In this document: piece by piece, positions 7,436-16,616 of the stretch
Layout: every line of letters begins with the position of its first letter
Numbering within the stretch: position 1 is the first letter of the stretch
Assembly (NCBI GenBank): GCA_025201845.1
Contig: MU604088.1
Coordinates: 1-18,098, forward strand
Reading direction: 5' to 3'
Length of the DNA: 18,098 nucleotides
From: Martensiomyces pterosporus
Taxonomy: Eukaryota; Kickxellomycota; Kickxellomycetes; Kickxellales; Kickxellaceae
Made by a program: the position numbers and the translations under genes
Notes under the pieces: model-generated
Told to the model about the DNA's origin: nothing
The model's input: the letters and a program-made list of their open reading frames with translations, nothing else
Databases searched by the model: none

Positions 7436-8992
7436 ATGGACACTCAGAACCAAACCTCTTCCACCAACGGCACACGCATACGTCTTGCAGCCGCACTGGA
7501 TGGACCCGGACTGCCGCTTTGCAACCCCACGACATCAACCTGGCTCCACCACCTGCCGAGCCATTTCGCCCAGCACCATGGCCCACGAAAGCTGCCAGCC
7601 AGCGCCGACGTGGTCATCATCGGATCCGGGCTTTCGGGCGCATCAACTGCCTACCACCTGTGCCAGGAGCTCGGGCTGGGCACGAGCAAGCGAATTCTGA
7701 TGCTCGAGGCACGCGATGCCTGCTCAGGAGCCACTGGGCGTAACGGCGGGCATCTGACATCGCCCAACTACCGCGACTTCCTCCCCGACGTCAAGAGATT
7801 CGCGCATCGCCATGCGCTCGACAGGCAGGCGCACGAGCTTGCTGAGGAGGACTGGAGCGAAGGGCGCCGAATGACGGTGGAGCTCCGCCAGTTCGACGAC
7901 GAGGGGGTCAAGAGAACAATCGAGTTTGCAATGGCGAACAGCGTCGACTGCGGCTACCGACTGGGCAAAAACATCCAGGTGTACGAGACTCCCGAAGAGT
8001 GGGAGCAGGGACTGAGTAACCTGAGAGCTGCCAGAGATGCTGGCATTGTCGGCGCCGACGTGCTTACACAGGAGCAGATGAGGGAAGTGCTGGGCACGGA
8101 CAAGTGCTGTGGGGCCACGTATATTCCCGGAGCGCACATATTCCCTGCGAGGCTTGTTTGGCACCTGCTGGATAGGGCAATTGAGGCTGGGCTGGAGCTG
8201 CACGTGCGCTCGCCCGTCACAAAGGTTGACGCGCAGTATAGTGCTTTGGTGGGAGCCGACTGCGTTCCTGAGGCGTATGTTGTCTCGGTCGGGAGGCATG
8301 GCGGCGGCGGGCAGGAGCAGACTGTGCTGGCCAAACATGTTGTGCACGCGACCAATGCCTGGGCGTCGCACCTGCTGCCCGAGCTGCGCGGCCATATTGT
8401 GCCCTACCGTGACCAACTGCTGGCCATTCCGCGAGACCCATCCGGTGGTCCGGGTCTGACGCTGCCGGCAGCCGGTCTGTGGATCGATAACGGCGCCGAG
8501 TACGCGATCGAGCGGTCCATGGGGTCTGGGCGACTGGTCGTTGGCGGGTTCATCGCCAATGACATCCGCAAAAAGCAGTTCGGCAACAGCGACGACACCC
8601 AGCTCATCGAGGGTGCTGGCGCCGAGCTTCGCCAAGCAATTCGCACAGTGCCCCTGCTGAGGCTGTTTCCCTGCGCTGACCTGGAACGCGCCGATGTGCA
8701 CGAGTGGACCGGCATAATTGGTGTCTCCAACGACCACGTCCCGTTTGTTGGCGACCTGACCCAGGTTCTCCTAGATGGCAAGTGCAGCGAGCACGATGTG
8801 CATGTGGGCCGCGTGTTTGTGAATGCAGGGCACTGCGGAGAAGGGATGCCGCGGTGCTTCCGTCTGGGCCGACACATTGCACAGAAGGTCGGCCTGCTGC
8901 TGGGAAAAAGGATAGAAGAGGGCGAGATCGAGGATGTTCCTGGCGCGATGACGATCACACTGGCGCGACTTGGCTCGCTGGATTTCCATTAG
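7436..8992 (+). CDS. FAD-dependent oxidoreductase (DAO family)
   Basis: A 518-residue single-exon protein of the D-amino-acid-oxidase/glycine-oxidase-like fold. Residues 57-68 read ADVVIIGSGLSG, the FAD-binding GxGxxG at the first Rossmann turn. An acidic residue closes the second strand (LMLEARDACSGATGRNGGH, residues 89-107), and that 'sGaTgRNGGh' block is typical of the family. The N-terminal NPTTSTWLHHLPSH before the Rossmann strand is characteristic of fungal members. HAIVHATNAW-like strand (KHVVHATNAW) and a C-terminal HVPFVGD plus VNAGHCGEGM are the usual FAD-contacting elements near the end. These enzymes oxidise amines or amino acids and release hydrogen peroxide, but the substrate cannot be read from sequence. 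There is no signal peptide or clear C-terminal peroxisomal SKL. The start is the first ATG of the frame. Confidence 0.88.
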   Translation: MDTQNQTSSTNGTRIRLAAALDGPGLPLCNPTTSTWLHHLPSHFAQHHGPRKLPASADVVIIGSGLSGASTAYHLCQELGLGTSKRILMLEARDACSGATGRNGGHLTSPNYRDFLPDVKRFAHRHALDRQAHELAEEDWSEGRRMTVELRQFDDEGVKRTIEFAMANSVDCGYRLGKNIQVYETPEEWEQGLSNLRAARDAGIVGADVLTQEQMREVLGTDKCCGATYIPGAHIFPARLVWHLLDRAIEAGLELHVRSPVTKVDAQYSALVGADCVPEAYVVSVGRHGGGGQEQTVLAKHVVHATNAWASHLLPELRGHIVPYRDQLLAIPRDPSGGPGLTLPAAGLWIDNGAEYAIERSMGSGRLVVGGFIANDIRKKQFGNSDDTQLIEGAGAELRQAIRTVPLLRLFPCADLERADVHEWTGIIGVSNDHVPFVGDLTQVLLDGKCSEHDVHVGRVFVNAGHCGEGMPRCFRLGRHIAQKVGLLLGKRIEEGEIEDVPGAMTITLARLGSLDFH

Positions 8993-9271
8993 GACTGTGG
9001 AGTTGGTGAGACAGTCCCTCCCCTGAGCAGGAGCACGGCATCTGGGTGACATCATAGGCCGCACTTGCTCTCCGCCAGAGTTCTAAATATACTCCCTGCC
9101 CCGCACTCCCCCCTGTTTTGTGTGGAGGCTGTGGCACGCATCTTGTTTGTTTTGGCCCAGAGATGGGGGGCGTTTCCAGGTATCCTGGCTTCCGCCTCTC
9201 CTCTCCACCCAGTCTTTTTTTTTCGCACTCTTTTCATCCTCAGCAAACCACACGCACATTTCTTTGTTCAA

Positions 9272-10876
9272 ATGTTCAAGGGCACGGGTCATCAGCGGCT
9301 GCCAGCAAATGAGGCGGAGGCCGACAGGGCGTCTATCGACGGCAGCGGGCCGTCAGCATACACAGCACACGACGACGGCACACCAAGCTTCAACGATGGC
9401 AGCAGTAACGGCAAACGCAGCAACGAGGGTGCAGAGGGATACGAAGTGCACCGGCTCCACGATATGTCAGGCACAGGTCGCGGCAACTACGGGCGCATGA
9501 GCTCGACCAGCGAAACAGTATACGACGACGCACTAGCACACAGCACGCAGTCAGCAGCAGAGCGCGGGCAGAGCAGAAGCCCCTCGTCTACGCCAAACGA
9601 CACAGACGACAGCGAGTCGCGGAGTCTGCGGGAGATTTACGTCAACAACGGAGCGTCGATGATGTCGAGCTTCTTCAACCTTACAAACGCAATCGTCGGC
9701 GCCGGCGTCATCGGACTGCCCTACGCCATGCGGCAGGCTGGGTTTGCCGTGGGCATTTTGATGATCGTCGCCCTGGCCTGCGTGGTGGACTGGACACTGC
9801 GCATCCTCGCCCTGAACTCGAAGCTGTCGGGCAGACACACGTACCAGGGGCTGGTGGAGCACTGCTTTGGGCGATGGGGCTTGCTGGCCAACTCGTTTTT
9901 CCAGGGCGCCATGGCTGGCGGCGGGATGGCGTCGTTTATCGTCATTGTTGGCGACACGCTGCCGCACGTTCTCAGCGCGCTTCTGCCATCGGTTGACAGC
10001 ACCAGCGTGGGCAAGGTCATATTCTCGCGCAGATTCGTCGTTGCGTTCTTTGTCATTTTCCTCGCATACCCGCTGTCGCTTTACAGGGACATAGGCAAGC
10101 TGGGCAAGACGAGCGCGTTTGCGGTGGTCGCCATGTGCACAATCATCGTGTCTGTGATTGTCGAGGGTCCGCAGATCGACGCGAGCTTGAGGGCAGGGCC
10201 CGACATGCCCGTCAGGCTGGCCAACGCCGGGTTTTTCCAGGCGGTCGGCGTCATCACGTTTGCGTTTGTGTGCCACCACAACAGCTTCATGATCTACGGG
10301 TCGCTGAAGAAGCCGACGCTCAACAGGTACTTTGAGCTCGTGCACTTTTCGACGGCCATCGCAGCAGCGGCGAGCCTGGTCATTGCCATCTTTGGGTACC
10401 TGTACTTCCGGGACAAAACGCAGGGGAACATCCTGAACAACTTCCCGCAGGACAACTTCCTCATCAACATCGCAAGGTTCCTCTTTGCGCTCAACATGAT
10501 CACGACGTTCCCGATGGAGACGCTGGTTGCGCGCGAGGTCATTGACTCGCTGTTCTTCCCCGACAGCGAGTTCTCGCTCAAGCGGCACGTCCTGATAACC
10601 ACTGGTCTGTGCGCGGTTGGGCTGGCTGTGGGCGAGAGCGTGTGCAATCTGGGCGCCATTCTGGAGCTCACTGGCGGAATGTCGGCCTCCTTTCTGGCGT
10701 TCATCATGCCGTCGGGCTGCTACATCCGCCTGTCCTCGTCGCCGCTTCTGTCGTGGAAGCTGCTGCCGCACTGGCTGTGCATCGTCTTTGGCTTCCTGGT
10801 GATGATCCTCAGCACTGTTCTGAGCATCAGGCACGCGGTTTCATCACATGATCCTGCAGGCAGCTGCTGGCGCTAG
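9272..10876 (+). CDS. AVT2-like amino acid transporter (AAAP/SLC38 family)
   Basis: A 534-residue membrane protein from the ATG at 9272; the frame is open upstream to 9065 but that part is untypical and carries the probable promoter. Residues 1-125 are hydrophilic, rich in Ser, Asp and Gly, and probably cytosolic. From about 127 there are roughly eleven membrane segments. The first carries FFNLTNAIVGAGVIGLPYAM, the unwound substrate-binding helix of the family. Then come VDWTLRILALNSKLSGRHTYQG, FAFVCHHNSFMIY, NILNNFPQDNFLINIAR and TTFPMETLVAREV. These match, by memory, yeast Avt2 more closely than Avt1 or Avt3-7. AVT proteins move neutral and other amino acids across vacuolar or other membranes driven by protons; Avt2 itself is poorly characterised. 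It follows the oxidoreductase in tandem after 279 bp with its own likely promoter (CTAAATATA near 9083). Confidence 0.88.
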   Translation: MFKGTGHQRLPANEAEADRASIDGSGPSAYTAHDDGTPSFNDGSSNGKRSNEGAEGYEVHRLHDMSGTGRGNYGRMSSTSETVYDDALAHSTQSAAERGQSRSPSSTPNDTDDSESRSLREIYVNNGASMMSSFFNLTNAIVGAGVIGLPYAMRQAGFAVGILMIVALACVVDWTLRILALNSKLSGRHTYQGLVEHCFGRWGLLANSFFQGAMAGGGMASFIVIVGDTLPHVLSALLPSVDSTSVGKVIFSRRFVVAFFVIFLAYPLSLYRDIGKLGKTSAFAVVAMCTIIVSVIVEGPQIDASLRAGPDMPVRLANAGFFQAVGVITFAFVCHHNSFMIYGSLKKPTLNRYFELVHFSTAIAAAASLVIAIFGYLYFRDKTQGNILNNFPQDNFLINIARFLFALNMITTFPMETLVAREVIDSLFFPDSEFSLKRHVLITTGLCAVGLAVGESVCNLGAILELTGGMSASFLAFIMPSGCYIRLSSSPLLSWKLLPHWLCIVFGFLVMILSTVLSIRHAVSSHDPAGSCWR

Positions 10877-10953
10877 ATCGATCTGCCGGGTTGCTTTAAT
10901 ACATCACTGCGGATCAGCTGGGCTCTGGCCTGGTTGGTCCACAGCCGCTAATT

Positions 10954-11022
10954 GTAAACAAGCCAGGAGCTATTTGGAAGAAAAGCTGTCAACAAAGAGC
11001 AGCCGTGGAACGGCGATAAACA
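10954..11022 (+). promoter_or_regulatory. Cluster of three forkhead-like binding sites
   Basis: GTAAACA at 10954-10960, GTCAACA at 10988-10994 and ATAAACA at 11016-11022 all fit the forkhead core (R/GTMAAYA) on the same strand, 250-320 bp upstream of the kinesin-5 ATG. In yeasts forkhead factors drive G2/M genes, the expected expression window of a mitotic kinesin. Binding in this organism is inferred; one such 7-mer by chance is unremarkable, and the clustering is what counts. Confidence 0.35.
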
Positions 11023-11181
11023 CGGCGGGCCTGGCAGCAGCTCGGGGGGACTTCTTGCTCTTTCTCCTCCTTTCCCCTTACACCCTACACTTGCAGCCAC
11101 TTCTCCCCGCTTGTGAATTTGCTTCTTTCTCCGCTAGCACCCGTTCAAACCTTGCAACACTGCTTGCTTTCGTATCGCATA

Positions 11182-11188
11182 CATATAA
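11182..11188 (+). promoter_or_regulatory. TATA-like box of the kinesin-5 gene
   Basis: CATATAA lies 82-88 bp upstream of the ATG at 11270, after a pyrimidine-rich promoter. Assigned from motif and spacing only. Confidence 0.35.
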
Positions 11189-11269
11189 CGCCACTTCCTG
11201 TATCTACTCTCTACCAGCACCTTATTCTTCGCCAAAAGTAAAGGAGAAGAAAAAAATACGCCTTTGAAG

Positions 11270-14200
11270 ATGTCAAAGAGCCTGGGCAAGCAGACTGCCT
11301 CGCAAGACAAGGGCACGAATATACAAGTCGTCGTTCGTTGCAGGTAAGAATGACACGCAGCAACCTCTCCATCCATCTGTTCGCTGCTGCCCCGCTTCTG
11401 CCTTCCGTGGCACCCATGCTATAAAGCGCTCTTGCCCAGCTGCTAACCACCTGCCTTGCATTTGCCTGTAGAGGAAGAAACGAGCGCGAGCGCAAGGAAA
11501 ACTCGCCGACTGTGATCGATGTGCCGCAAATCCGCGGCAAGGAGGTGACGGTGCGCGGGTCAGCCACCACGCGGCAGTACCACTTTGACCGCGTGTTTGG
11601 GCCGCAGGCCGACCAGGAGCTCGTCTACCGCGAAATCGTGAGTCCGATACTGGACGAGGTGATGCAGGGGTACAACTGCACGATCTTCGCGTACGGGCAG
11701 ACGGGCACGGGAAAGACATACACGATGGAGGGCGACCTCGACCTCGAGGCCACCCCCCAGTCGTCCCTCACAAGCACGCCGCAGGACTCGCGCGTGCCAA
11801 CACCCGCCAACCCACCCAGCGGCTTTAATGCCGATCTGCTGAACAACACAGGCATCCCGCCCAACGCCGGCATCATTCCACGCACCCTGCGCAGACTGTT
11901 CCAAGCCCTCGACAGGCAGTCGGCCGAATACTACGTCCACGTGTCGTATCTGGAGCTGTACAACGAGGAGCTCAGGGACTTGCTTGCTGGCGGCGACGTC
12001 AACGAGGAGATCAACAACCCCAGGGGTACGCCCGGATTCGAGGCATCCAGCCACCTCAAGGTGTATGAGTCGGGGACCGAGAAGGGCGTCATCGTGCAGG
12101 GGCTCGAGGAGAAGATCGTTACCAACGCACGCGACGCCGTCGCCCTGATGCATGCCGGCTCGCTGAGGCGCAGAGTGGCTGCCACGCGGTGCAACGACGC
12201 CAGCTCGCGCTCGCACGCAATCTTCACCATCACTGTGTTCATCCGCGAGCGCGCCGTCACCGTCGAGGGCGAGGACATTGTCAAGCTGGGCAAGCTCAAC
12301 CTGGTCGACCTCGCCGGCAGCGAAAACATCGGGCGCAGTGGCGCGGAGAACCTGCGGGCCAAGGAGGCGGGCAGCATCAACAAGTCGCTCCTTGTCCTGG
12401 GCCGTGTCATCAACGCCCTTGTCGAAAAGCACTCGCACGTGCCATACAGGGACAGCAAGCTGACGCGCATCCTCAAGGACTCCCTGGGCGGCCGCACGCG
12501 CACCTGCCTCATCGCCACCATCAGCCCCTCGCGGTCCAGCATCGAGGAGACGATAAAGACCCTGGACTACGCCAACCAGGCCAAGAGCATCCGCAACAAG
12601 CCGGAGGCCAACAAGAAGGTGTCCAAGTCGGACATTGTCAACGACATGCAGATGTACATCGAAAGACTCCGGAGTGATCTAGAGGCAGCGCGCGACAGCA
12701 GCGGGTTCTATGTCACAAAGGAGACCTACGAGGAGCTGACGACGGAGGCCAAGGAATCGAAGAAGCTCGTTGATGAGTGGAAGCAGCGCGTGGCGCTGTG
12801 GGAGGAGGAGATGAAGAGGATGAACGAGGAGTACACCCAGCTCAGCCGCCAGAACGATGCGACCAATGCGAAGCTCGAGGAAACGGAGAGCCAGCTGGCG
12901 AACACACAGAGCGAGCTTGATCGGACGCGCACGGACTTGCGCCATCAGACAGTAATCACGATGGCGCATGCCAAGCATGAGAGCGCGCTTGATTCGACTG
13001 CGCGGCTGCTGCACAGCTCCCTAGCGGCGTCGTCTAGCGACGCTGCACAGCTGCACAACAAGGTTGCACGGATGGGCGAGCGCGAAAGGCTCAATCTGCA
13101 AGCCGTCGCCAGCATCAGCCAGCTAGTCGGTGCCGAGACCTCCAAGGCGCTATCTTCGGTGGCCGAGTACAACAGGCAGGCGGACTCGCAGACAAGGAGG
13201 CTTCTGTCAACCCTGCAGGACCGTGTGGGAAAGAGATTCGAGGCTGCCGTGACCGACAAGATCCGCGACTACGAGGCAAGGCTGTCCTCTGAAATAGCCG
13301 CTGTAGCTGCCAGAGCCATGGAGTCTGGCTCTGACTCGCAGCAGGCCTGCAAGACCTCTGTTGCCTCTGTCTCGCAGCTGCTGGGCGAACTCAAAGACAC
13401 AATCGCCCAGCTGTCCGACCGCTGCATTGCTGCTTGCTCTGAATACGCATCTGAGGTGCAAGAATACTCAGCAAAGCAGGCGGATTCGATCAACAGCACG
13501 GCCATCAGCGTCAGGTCGCTTTTGGACTCGTGTGTGGGCGATGTAGCCTCCATGCTTAACGAATCACAGAGCCGCACAGCGCAGGTTATCCAGGATCTGG
13601 CGAGGGAGGTCAGGAGGTTGAAGGAGCAGAATGCACTGAAGACCAAGAGCTTTGAAGGCCAGGTCGAGTCGTTCCGCATGCAGTCCAGAGAGGCCGACTC
13701 AACCTTGCTGGAGAAGATCAGGAGCATTGTGGATGAGTCCCGCAAGCACGAGTCAGTCATTCTCGATGACTTGTTGTCGACGGCCCGGTCGCAAGCTGAC
13801 CTCTCGAACACCAGCGCAAAGGAAATGTTGGCCAAGTCTAAAGCCGTTGGCGACGGCGTTGGCGAGCTGTCGCAGTCGCTGCTGTCTCGCGTTTCAGAGA
13901 CCCAGACTGGCGTGCAGGAGAAGGTTAGCTTGGAGCAACGCGCATCTAGCGAGCTCCTGGCAGCTCTGGCAGAATATACAAAGGCGAATGGCGCGCAGGT
14001 TGGCGATAGATTCGAGGACGCCAAGGCCAGCGTTGCCAATGTCCAGGAGAGAGCTGCCGCTGCTGAGGCTGCCGCCGTTAGAAGCGTGGATTCCCTCCAC
14101 GAAACATTGGCAGGGTCTGTTAAGGAGTGCAGCGCCCTGTCTGCTGCCTCTGCTCGCAAGACCTCGGCTATTGTCAGCGACGCCATTGCCACATGGAGCA

Positions 14201-14901
14201 GCGCCCGTAGCGAGCTCAGCGGCTTGGCGCAGGGCCAGTCAAACGAACGAGATGGATTTGCGTCCGAGCTCAACCGCGGGATTTCATCTATCGCCGAGGT
14301 CGTCGACAGAGAGACGGCATCGGGCATTCGTCCTACCGAGCATGCGGGCTCGACGCCGAGGAAGACAAAGTACAAGAGCGTTGCGCAGTGGAATCGCACT
14401 CTGCCCCACCACGATATCCTCTCCAGGCTCTCTGCTGCCTCTGGCACAGGGCTCGAGGAGCAGCTCGAGTGGACCGGCGTCCCTGTCAAGCCTGATCTGG
14501 ATCAGCTGCAGCCAACTGAATCCCCCGATCTGCAGCCATATGCAAACGATGGAGATGCATCTGCCGACTTTGAGCGTGCATCGACGCCGACCCTCGGATC
14601 GCCTGCTATGACCCTCCCAGTTAATGGCAACCATGCTCAAGACGCTCCTGTAGCCACAGCTTCGCCTGACTCCAAGGCCATGCGCAAGAGGACGTCGGAA
14701 AGCGCCATCTCGCCCACATCTGATGCAGCGACTCAGAGACCAACAAGAAGGCCGCGGACACGGGCAGCTAGACACGCCGATGTGGCTGATGAGGAGGCAG
14801 AGATGCCCGATGCGGCCAACCTCGACTCTGCGATCCCTGTGCCCGCTCCTTCGGCATCGCGGCTACCAGTGCCGCGGCGAAGCAGAAGAACTCGTGGATG
14901 A
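11270..14901 (+). CDS. Kinesin-5 (BimC/Eg5/Cut7) mitotic motor, two exons
   Basis: Exons are 11270-11343 and 11472-14901, joined in phase to give 1167 residues; the junction reads NIQVVVRCR/GRNERE, the conserved kinesin-5 beta-1 region. The motor spans about residues 18-400: P-loop GQTGTGKT (100-107), switch I NDASSRSH (266-273), switch II DLAGSE (304-309), and neck linker AKSIRNKPEANKK (395-407). A long stalk with heptad patterns follows to about 960, then a BimC box (STPRKTKYKS, with Thr 986 in the Cdk1-type site) and a disordered, basic tail ending RRSRRTRG. Kinesin-5 forms bipolar homotetramers that slide antiparallel microtubules apart to build and hold the spindle; the BimC-box Thr is the site Cdk1 phosphorylates for spindle recruitment. 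Loop 5 is unusually long. The start ATG is the only one giving the beta-1 strand in frame. The upstream forkhead-like cluster fits mitotic expression. Confidence 0.95.
11344..11471 (+). other. Kinesin-5 intron 1 (128 nt)
   Basis: Donor CAG/GTAAGA, acceptor CCTGTAG/AGG, and branch site GCTAAC (11442-11447) with its A 25 nt before the acceptor: a textbook fungal intron. Splicing joins Cys 24 and Arg 25 into the conserved VVVRCRGRNERE. This is the only confident intron in the window and serves as the local reference for splice signals. Confidence 0.93.
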
Positions 14902-15252
14902 ACTAGTGTGCTTCTCTGTTTCACACCCGTTCGTGTTGTTTCCGTCTATTTTTTCAAGTCTTGCTCAAATCCAGTATCTACTTTACGTCTGCGATATCCG
15001 ATGGAAGGTGTGGGTTTCTTGTCAACACGGCCTTGGCGTCAAGCATCTACAGTGCCTTCAGCAAGGACGCCGAGTTTAAGAAATGCGCGTGCTTTGTGTA
15101 TTAAGCCGATTGCTGAGCCTTCCCCCGGCCTCCCTTGCCTGCCGTTGAAAGCCATGTTTTGCTGCCCTCTAGTTTGGTAGCATTGTGTGCTGTCGCCAAT
15201 ATCCTGCGAAGCAAGTCTTTGTCCAGGTTGCTGATATGCGTTGTGAGAGCAA

Positions 15253-15284
15253 AACAATGAACAATGAACAACGAACAATGAACG
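15253..15284 (+). repeat. Four tandem AACAATG heptamers
   Basis: AACAATG, AACAATG, AACAACG, AACAATG, then AACG: a 7-bp period over 32 bp with one substitution. A minisatellite in the kinesin 3' flank; no function suggested. Confidence 0.85.
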
Positions 15285-15522
15285 AGGGATTGGATTGCCG
15301 TGCGACAGAAATTCCTGGCTCAAATGACTTTTGGAGCACATGATCCAGATGCACTCAGGCATTTACAAAAGATCGGGGTTTACATCTACACGTAGGCGAC
15401 GCTTGTTTTGCACCGCATGCGCGACGGGTATTTCGCTCTGCTGCTGTATTTTTGTGCTGCTACGCGTTCACAGCAGCCACTGCAATGGCAGCAGCCGAGG
15501 TGTCTTTGCTCTTTCCTTACAA

Positions 15523-15624
15523 AGGATGCATGCGCCATGTGACTCGGCGTCTTTATTTTGACTCGACATACCTAGGATGCATGCGCCATGTGACTCGGCG
15601 TCTTTATTTTGACTCGACATACCT
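15523..15624 (+). repeat. Perfect 51-bp tandem duplication
   Basis: Bases 15523-15573 and 15574-15624 are identical and abutting; each starts AGGATGCATGCGCCATGTGA and ends TCGACATACCT. No coding region crosses it. Like the duplication in TAD1 it is exactly two copies without divergence, so it is recent or an assembly effect. Confidence 0.95.
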
Positions 15625-16475
15625 CCATTGTTTATTTAGTCGATGGAGGCGTAGACTTTTAAGCATGCATCTCTCCTACCCCTAAATACCCCTCCAGGAC
15701 GTGTATGCACGAATGCCAAGACTCCACCACACACAGCAAGGAAGCTATATACATGCGGGCAGTACAGACAAGAGACAAGGCCGATACCAATGCCGGGAGC
15801 TACCGGATAGTGAGTGTAAGCGAAAAAAGAAATAGTAGTACCCTGCCGTGGCACTCTCCAGCGCACCGAATAGCGCAACTTAGAGAGCGTGGGATGCACG
15901 CTCGCCTACACGAGCAGACACTTGTGCCGGCGATCACATTTACATGAAACAAGCCATCCGCCCAACCCCTCGCCTAAACTCACAATGAGTGTGCCAGCAG
16001 TGGCAAATGTTCCGGCGATGAGCAGCTCGCCTTGGCAAGATGCAGTTGGAAAGGGTGTCTAGGAGCGTGCCGGGCGGATATTTTCTGGTCGTCGGCATGC
16101 AAGTGTCTGGCTTTCCATGCAGCTTGCTCTGCTGGCAAAGGAAAACGCGACGCGCTGTGGGAGTCGGCTGCAGCACAACGGAAAGCACTGCTTTTCTCCT
16201 TTTATTGGGTGTGTGTGGCCGAGGGCTGTTTCCGGGATTGCGAGGTGCTTGGATGCGGTGATCTCGGTGGGTGCAAGCACCTGGCATTTTCTTGTTTGCT
16301 GTGCATGAGCAATGCTGCTCTCTGTCAAGCATTGCGACATTTTTGGTCTGGACGAATGGAGGGCATTTCAGCTGTGGTCTTTTGCATGCATGCCATTGCG
16401 GAGCAGCAAAGGAGTTGCGCAACAGGCAGAGTGAACAAGTGAGGTATTTTACACATATGCCGTTTGTTGCTGTGG

Positions 16476-16482
16476 AATATAA
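16476..16482 (+). promoter_or_regulatory. TATA-like box of the kinase-like gene
   Basis: AATATAA lies 135-141 bp before the ATG at 16617 and is followed by a pyrimidine-rich leader. If this is the promoter, the ATGs at 16464 and perhaps 16491 are not coding starts. Motif and position only. Confidence 0.3.
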
Positions 16483-16616
16483 CGGTGTCCATGCCCTCTG
16501 GTGCAATGGCCAGCTCGCTGGCAGCACTGCTTTTCATAGCACCTGTCCCCTTTCCCGCATTTCCCTACCCTTTCCGGCTTCACCCCCCGCAGGCTGACTT
16601 GTATCGCATCTTTTTC

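Larger units (their letters stand above)
10877..11269 (+). promoter_or_regulatory. Promoter region of the kinesin-5 gene (393 bp)
   Basis: The interval holds the 3' end of the transporter transcript and the kinesin promoter. Three forkhead-like sequences cluster at 10954-11022, a long pyrimidine-rich stretch covers about 11050-11110, and CATATAA (11182-11188) lies about 85 bp before the start codon. The leader just before the ATG is A-rich (AAAGGAGAAGAAAAAAATACG-like), common in well-translated fungal mRNAs. No gene was seen. Confidence 0.5.
14902..16616. other. Gene-poor interval between kinesin-5 and the kinase-like gene
   Basis: About 1.7 kb with no gene I can support. The first few hundred bases are the kinesin 3' region. 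Inside are a heptamer repeat (15253-15284), a perfect 51-bp tandem duplication (15523-15624) and several GCATGC-type palindromes (around 15415, 15528, 15579, 15663, 16385). The last 150 bp hold AATATAA (16476-16482) and a strongly pyrimidine-rich tract ending CCCCGCAG at 16592, which could be promoter leader or a splice acceptor for the next gene. Open frames up to 195 codons occur (15940-16527 minus), but with Cys/Arg/His-rich composition and no recognisable motif. Confidence 0.45.

Noticed and set aside
9047..9054. TGACATCA, the reverse complement of TGATGTCA at 3556-3563
   Set aside because: Two bZIP-like octamers in 18 kb are compatible with chance, and the associated genes share no evident regulation.
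9065..9271. Upstream extension of the AVT2-like frame
   Set aside because: It would translate the probable TATA region and a T-rich leader; the hydrophilic N-terminus from 9272 is typical of fungal members.
9551..10834. 427-codon open frame antisense to the AVT2-like gene
   Set aside because: It mirrors the transporter frame in GC-rich codons and its product is Arg/His/Asp-rich with no domain. The + strand reading has clear transporter motifs.
11140..11155. CGTTCAAACC resembling a tRNA B box
   Set aside because: No A box at a suitable distance and no cloverleaf can be folded around it; it lies in the kinesin promoter.
13269..14489. 406-codon open frame antisense to the kinesin stalk
   Set aside because: Ser/Ala/Leu-rich shadow of the coiled-coil coding sequence with no recognisable feature.
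15940..16527. 195-codon minus-strand frame in the gene-poor interval
   Set aside because: His/Cys/Arg-rich composition, no motif, and it overlaps the likely promoter of the kinase-like gene.
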